NCBI GenBank assembly: GCA_028351715.1
Contig: JAOMKM010000004.1
Location: 1 to 64,000, forward strand
From: Methylophilaceae bacterium
GTDB lineage: Bacteria > Pseudomonadota > Gammaproteobacteria > Burkholderiales > Methylophilaceae
DNA length: 64,000 nt
Direction of reading: 5' to 3'
Shown here: positions 60,808-64,000 of the stretch, in pieces
How positions within the stretch are numbered: position 1 is the first letter of the stretch
Layout: the number at the start of each line of letters is the position of its first letter
The notes under the pieces: model-generated
Seen by the model: the letters and a program-made list of their open reading frames with translations, nothing else
Database searches by the model: none
Told to the model about the DNA's origin: nothing
Program-made: the position numbers and the translations under genes

Positions 60808-61643
60808 ATAAAAGATAAAACAGGTACTTTTAGTTGTTTAATATTATCAGCAACTGAATTTAATTCATCATTGGATAATCTTTCAATTAAATCAGAACTC
60901 TTTTGCTCTGTGGGCCTAGCAAGACTATATAAATGAATGGCTTTTAAGTTACTTTCAAATGGCTTTAAAAAATTAATATAATGATTTATTGTTTGAATTG
61001 ATGGCAGCTCATTATTTATTTTTAATATACAGGTTTGGATAATAGTAGGGGAGATTTTAATTGAAGATTGAAGATTACTTATGACGCTCTTTGTAGATAT
61101 ATTAATTTGGTTAATTCGTTTAGATTCAACAGGATCGATTGCATCTATCTTGAACCATATTTCTCGATTAAGGTTTTGTAGCTGCTCCCATGCTTTTTGA
61201 GTTGATGGGCGGTCCAAATAACTACCATTTGTAATGAGACGTATAGTAATCTTATTTTTTAGCTTAAAATTCTCAATCTGTTCCATAACAATTTTGATAG
61301 CCTCACCAAATTCCTTGGCTGCTGTAGGTTCTCCATTGCCGGAAAAAGCTATATCCCTTAAAAGGGTCCCTGGCTCAGTATGCTTACCTAAAAAATCATG
61401 ATGAATAACTTGGTTGAGCCAATAGATTAACTCTTCTCTAAGAAGTGCTAGGTCAATTGGTTCAGGCTTACCTCTTTTTAAATCAGGAACCTCGCAATAA
61501 ATGCATTGCCAGTTACATGCACTATTTGTATTTAAATTGATACCAATCGATAATCCGTCAGCCCTTCTTGATACAACAGGATAAATATATTTACCTTTGA
61601 ATATTCTACGATCATGATTAATAGCTGAGAGTTTGTTAGGCAC
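60804..61643 (-). CDS. Radical SAM protein of unknown function
   Basis: The 279-residue radical SAM enzyme has the 4Fe-4S motif CxxxCxxC in NSACNWQCIYCEVP at about 42-50. SAM-binding elements are DIAFSGNGEPTAAKEF and RLITNGSYLD. No SPASM or auxiliary cluster motif is obvious at the C-terminus. Its target is unknown. It lies 9 bases after the cytochrome b561 gene and overlaps the PQQ-propeller gene, so an associated maturation role is possible but unproven. Confidence 0.85.
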   Translation of the reverse strand: MPNKLSAINHDRRIFKGKYIYPVVSRRADGLSIGINLNTNSACNWQCIYCEVPDLKRGKPEPIDLALLREELIYWLNQVIHHDFLGKHTEPGTLLRDIAFSGNGEPTAAKEFGEAIKIVMEQIENFKLKNKITIRLITNGSYLDRPSTQKAWEQLQNLNREIWFKIDAIDPVESKRINQINISTKSVISNLQSSIKISPTIIQTCILKINNELPSIQTINHYINFLKPFESNLKAIHLYSLARPTEQKSSDLIERLSNDELNSVADNIKQLKVPVLSFI

Positions 61644-61652
61644 GGTCTTGGT

Positions 61653-62279
61653 CTATTTAAACCACATTCTTCGGAGAGTCCCGTCTTTATCTACAAAAGT
61701 ATGTTTAAGTGCACCAATAATATGAAATATTAGAATAAATAAAATTAACAATCCAAATATTTCATGAAACTCATAGAAAAGCTCTCGTACTGAAGGAATA
61801 TCTAGTCCGGGGATTAATTCGATTCCAAACCATTTAATTCCATATTTACTTGCAACTGACATAATTAAGCCAGCTAATGGAGTTAATATCATTAAAAGAT
61901 ATAGTCCATGATGCACAATAGTTGCTAATCTCTTTTCCCATGACTTCATTGATGACAATAATTCAGGCGGCTTATGCGTAAACCTCCAAAAAACTCTAAA
62001 TATAATTAAAGCAAATAATGTAACTCCAATTGATTTATGTAAGTTAAAATAAAATGATCTTGGTGAAGTTTCCTTAGCTAACTCCCATGTATAAATGCCT
62101 AGATTAAATAAATCATAGGTCGAAGATTTAGCCGCTTCTTTAGGTAGCTCTTGCATAAACCAGCCTAATATAAACATAAAAATAATACTTATCCCAATGA
62201 GCCAATGCAATATTATTGCTACTTTTGAATAGCTTGTAGGCTTATTAAGGTAAGAGAAATTCTTTCTAGTTTTTGCCAT
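61653..62279 (-). CDS. Cytochrome b561 family protein
   Basis: The 208-residue membrane protein has four helices and His pairs typical of bacterial b561 (ILHWLIG near 24, LHKSIG near 80, HHGLYLL, and HEIFGLLILFILIFHIIG near the end). It probably carries two heme b and exchanges electrons with ubiquinone. First gene of the b561-radical SAM-PQQ propeller operon; it could be the electron acceptor of the periplasmic quinoprotein. Divergent from the metallo-hydrolase gene, 69 bases apart. Confidence 0.9.
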   Translation of the reverse strand: MAKTRKNFSYLNKPTSYSKVAIILHWLIGISIIFMFILGWFMQELPKEAAKSSTYDLFNLGIYTWELAKETSPRSFYFNLHKSIGVTLFALIIFRVFWRFTHKPPELLSSMKSWEKRLATIVHHGLYLLMILTPLAGLIMSVASKYGIKWFGIELIPGLDIPSVRELFYEFHEIFGLLILFILIFHIIGALKHTFVDKDGTLRRMWFK

Positions 62280-62348
62280 TAAAGTTTAAATTTTATTTTT
62301 GATGATAATATGAAGGTAAGTTTAATGCCGTAATGAGAAAAAAGAAAG

Positions 62349-63302
62349 ATGAAAAAAATATTTTTTTTGTGGACTATTTGTATACTTAGTATAGCTTCAA
62401 TGAATGTTTTTTCTCATGAAACCTTATCCATGAAACAAGAAACCTTATCAATGAAAGAGGTAGCAACTGGAATTTTTGTTCATCAGGGAAAGCATCTTGA
62501 TGTAGATGATGGATATCAAGGCGATATATGTAACATTGGTTTTATAATAGGTCAGAAGAGTGTGGCTGTAATTGATACCGGTGGTTCGGAGTCTATGGGA
62601 TATGCTCTACTTTCTGAAATAAAAAAAAGAACTAACCTTCCAGTTAAGTATGTAATTAATACCCATGTCCATCTTGATCATATATATGGAAACATAGCTT
62701 TTAAAAAAGAAGGGGCAAAGTTTATCGGCCATGAGAATTTAACTAAAGCTATGAAATTGAGAGAAGAGTTTTATAAAGGATTAAATTTAAAATATTTAAA
62801 TATTCCTTATGAGAAGAGTATTCAAATTCCTCCTAATTTATTAGTAAAAGTAACTCAGCCCCTTGAGATAGATTTAGGAGATAGATTGCTAAAAATAACA
62901 GCTTATCCAACTGCTCATACTGATACCGATATTACGATTGAAGATTATAAGACTTCAACTTTATGGACAGGAGATTTATTATTTGCTGAAAGAACTCCAG
63001 TAGTTGATGGAGATATACATGGATTTATCAACGCAATTGATTCTATGAGTAAAGTTAAATTTAATTTATTAATTCCAGGTCATGGGACACCTACATTAAA
63101 GCCAAATATAGCTTGGAATAATATAAGACGCTATCTAGTTACTTTGAGAGACGATATTAGAGCTGCAATTGACGAAGGCTTAGATCTTCAAATGGCAATT
63201 GATAATATTGCGAAAGAAGAATCTTCAAATTGGGAATTATTTGATATTCAGAATGGGCGTAACATCAATATGATTTATCCTAAAATGGAGTGGGAGGAGT
63301 AA
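62349..63302 (+). CDS. Exported metallo-beta-lactamase-fold hydrolase
   Basis: The 317-residue protein has a signal peptide (about 1-22). Zinc ligands of the MBL fold are in THVHLDH (HxHxDH), with further metal residues in AYPTAHTDTD, LWTGDLL and LIPGHG. The pattern resembles the 'quinoprotein relay system zinc metallohydrolase' group, which occurs near PQQ systems, and here it is divergent from a PQQ-propeller operon. An in-frame 7-residue tandem repeat (ETLSMKQ/ETLSMKE) follows the signal peptide. Confidence 0.82.
   Translation: MKKIFFLWTICILSIASMNVFSHETLSMKQETLSMKEVATGIFVHQGKHLDVDDGYQGDICNIGFIIGQKSVAVIDTGGSESMGYALLSEIKKRTNLPVKYVINTHVHLDHIYGNIAFKKEGAKFIGHENLTKAMKLREEFYKGLNLKYLNIPYEKSIQIPPNLLVKVTQPLEIDLGDRLLKITAYPTAHTDTDITIEDYKTSTLWTGDLLFAERTPVVDGDIHGFINAIDSMSKVKFNLLIPGHGTPTLKPNIAWNNIRRYLVTLRDDIRAAIDEGLDLQMAIDNIAKEESSNWELFDIQNGRNINMIYPKMEWEE
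62418..62459 (+). repeat. 21-bp tandem repeat in the metallo-hydrolase gene
   Basis: Two 21-base units starting GAAACCTTATC (62418-62438 and 62439-62459) differ at three positions. They duplicate seven residues just after the signal peptide, where length change would be tolerated. Confidence 0.85.
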
Positions 63303-63307
63303 GCTCG

Positions 63308-63730
63308 ATGACAAAAGAGAAGGATTGTGTATTATGCCTTCCGCCAAAATACCCAATAATATGGAGTAATTCAGATTTTAGAGTAGTTTTGATTAACGAT
63401 CATTCCTACCCAGGTTATTGTAGGGTGGAGTCAATTCTTCATATTAAAGAGATGACAGATTTAAGTGATTCAAAGCGTCACAAATTAATGAGGATTGTGT
63501 TTTTAATTGAGAGTGTACTTAGAAATCACTTAATTCCTGAAAAAATTAATTTAGCTACTCTTGGAAATATTACTCCTCACATACACTGGCATATAATCCC
63601 CAGATATAAACTCGATAATCATTTTCCAGAAAGCATATGGTCGAATCCAAAGCGAGCAGAAAAAAAAGAACTTTCAGAATCAGAAAGCTTAACTCTAATA
63701 GCGCTTATTCAAAAAAAATTAGGCAACTAG
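63308..63730 (+). CDS. HIT family protein
   Basis: The protein is 140 residues from the ATG at 63308, which follows GGAGGAG; an upstream in-frame ATG would overlap the preceding gene. The histidine triad HIHWHIIP (HxHxH) is at about 91-98, and an N-terminal CxxC-like pair (DCVLC) suggests a zinc site. HIT proteins hydrolyse or transfer nucleotides. The end overlaps the convergent ferredoxin gene by 12 bases. Confidence 0.9.
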   Translation: MTKEKDCVLCLPPKYPIIWSNSDFRVVLINDHSYPGYCRVESILHIKEMTDLSDSKRHKLMRIVFLIESVLRNHLIPEKINLATLGNITPHIHWHIIPRYKLDNHFPESIWSNPKRAEKKELSESESLTLIALIQKKLGN

Positions 63731-64000
63731 ACGCTCAACAACCTTTCCGTTAATGAGGTGCTTGTCAATAATTTCATCAATATCTGATTCATCAATATAT
63801 GTATACCATATGGCCTCTGGATAAATTACTAATAAGGGACCTTCATGACAACGATCAAAACACCCACCTCGATTAACTCGTATTTTACCAGGGCCATTAA
63901 GGCCTAATCTTTTAATCTTCTTTTTCATATATGTGTAAATAGTATCAGCATTAAAATCTGAACAACATTGCTCCCCATTTTCACGTTGATTGAGACAGAA
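63719..64000 (-). CDS. Thioredoxin-like (2Fe-2S) ferredoxin, N-terminus beyond the window
   Basis: The frame runs from the stop at 63719 to the window edge with no stop, 93 residues. An internal ATG at 63928 is not the start, because the upstream residues FCLNQRENGEQCCSDF contain the family's first cluster cysteines. The later cysteines are in VNRGGCFDRCHEGP, and VIYPEAIWYTY is the conserved C-terminal stretch. This is the NuoE-like thioredoxin-fold ferredoxin; its electron partner is unknown. Confidence 0.9.
   Translation of the reverse strand, partial: FCLNQRENGEQCCSDFNADTIYTYMKKKIKRLGLNGPGKIRVNRGGCFDRCHEGPLLVIYPEAIWYTYIDESDIDEIIDKHLINGKVVERLVA

Noticed and set aside
63719-63928. Complete 69-residue protein starting at the ATG at 63928
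   Set aside because: The frame stays open to the window edge, and the upstream residues hold conserved cluster cysteines, so this is an internal Met of a truncated ferredoxin gene.

Overview
The window looks like part of a small, AT-rich proteobacterial chromosome centred on the replication origin. Gene content and order point to a betaproteobacterium, most likely a streamlined Methylophilales-type (OM43/Methylopumilus-like) aquatic bacterium. The supporting points are argS-SPOR-dsbA-SDR, thiD-thiE-hemL, an OxyR with both redox cysteines, very short intergenic gaps, low G+C, and no mobile elements. The placement is inference; the synteny and families are read from the sequence. I saw no rRNA, tRNA, CRISPR array or insertion sequence.

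Layout. 1-9.5 kb: accessory and cell-wall genes (aldehyde reductase Ahr, GIY-YIG protein, RhlE helicase, several small unknowns, a DUF6607-like exported protein, glmS and glmU). 9.5-16.5 kb: complete F1Fo ATP synthase operon, read leftward. 16.6-24.5 kb: the classic origin-left block, also leftward (rpmH-rnpA-yidD-yidC-mnmE-mnmG-rsmG-parA-parB), with two parS sites between mnmE and mnmG. 24.5-30.7 kb: the rightward block dnaA-dnaN-gyrB-oxyR. DnaA boxes lie both before dnaA and in the dnaA-dnaN gap, so the replichore boundary falls here. 30.9-33.7 kb: proton-translocating transhydrogenase in three subunits.

34.1-37.7 kb: an apparently undescribed ECF sigma-factor module. It contains an ECF sigma gene, a one-pass membrane protein with a C-terminal Sel1 repeat (candidate anti-sigma), an exported multi-Sel1 protein, two tiny membrane/lipoprotein ORFs and an 85-residue unknown. 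Three copies of one promoter motif (ATCCTGACYT, 13 bp, TCGTC) stand before the 85-residue gene, the sigma gene and the exported Sel1 gene. The copy before the sigma gene is followed at once by an intrinsic terminator, so it may make a short RNA or an attenuated leader.

37.7-46.3 kb: an exported 1-Cys peroxiredoxin next to a rare single-chain fusion of an alternative-oxidase diiron domain with an Old Yellow Enzyme domain, then the SDR-dsbA-SPOR-argS operon and divergent priA. 46.4-56.5 kb: thiamine (thiD, thiE), heme (hemL, hemE) and glutamate (gltB, gltD) biosynthesis. 56.5-64 kb: acetate permease-type symporter with its DUF485 partner; an operon of cytochrome b561, radical SAM and a PQQ-propeller lipoprotein; a divergent exported metallo-beta-lactamase-fold protein; a HIT protein; and a truncated thioredoxin-like 2Fe-2S ferredoxin at the right edge.
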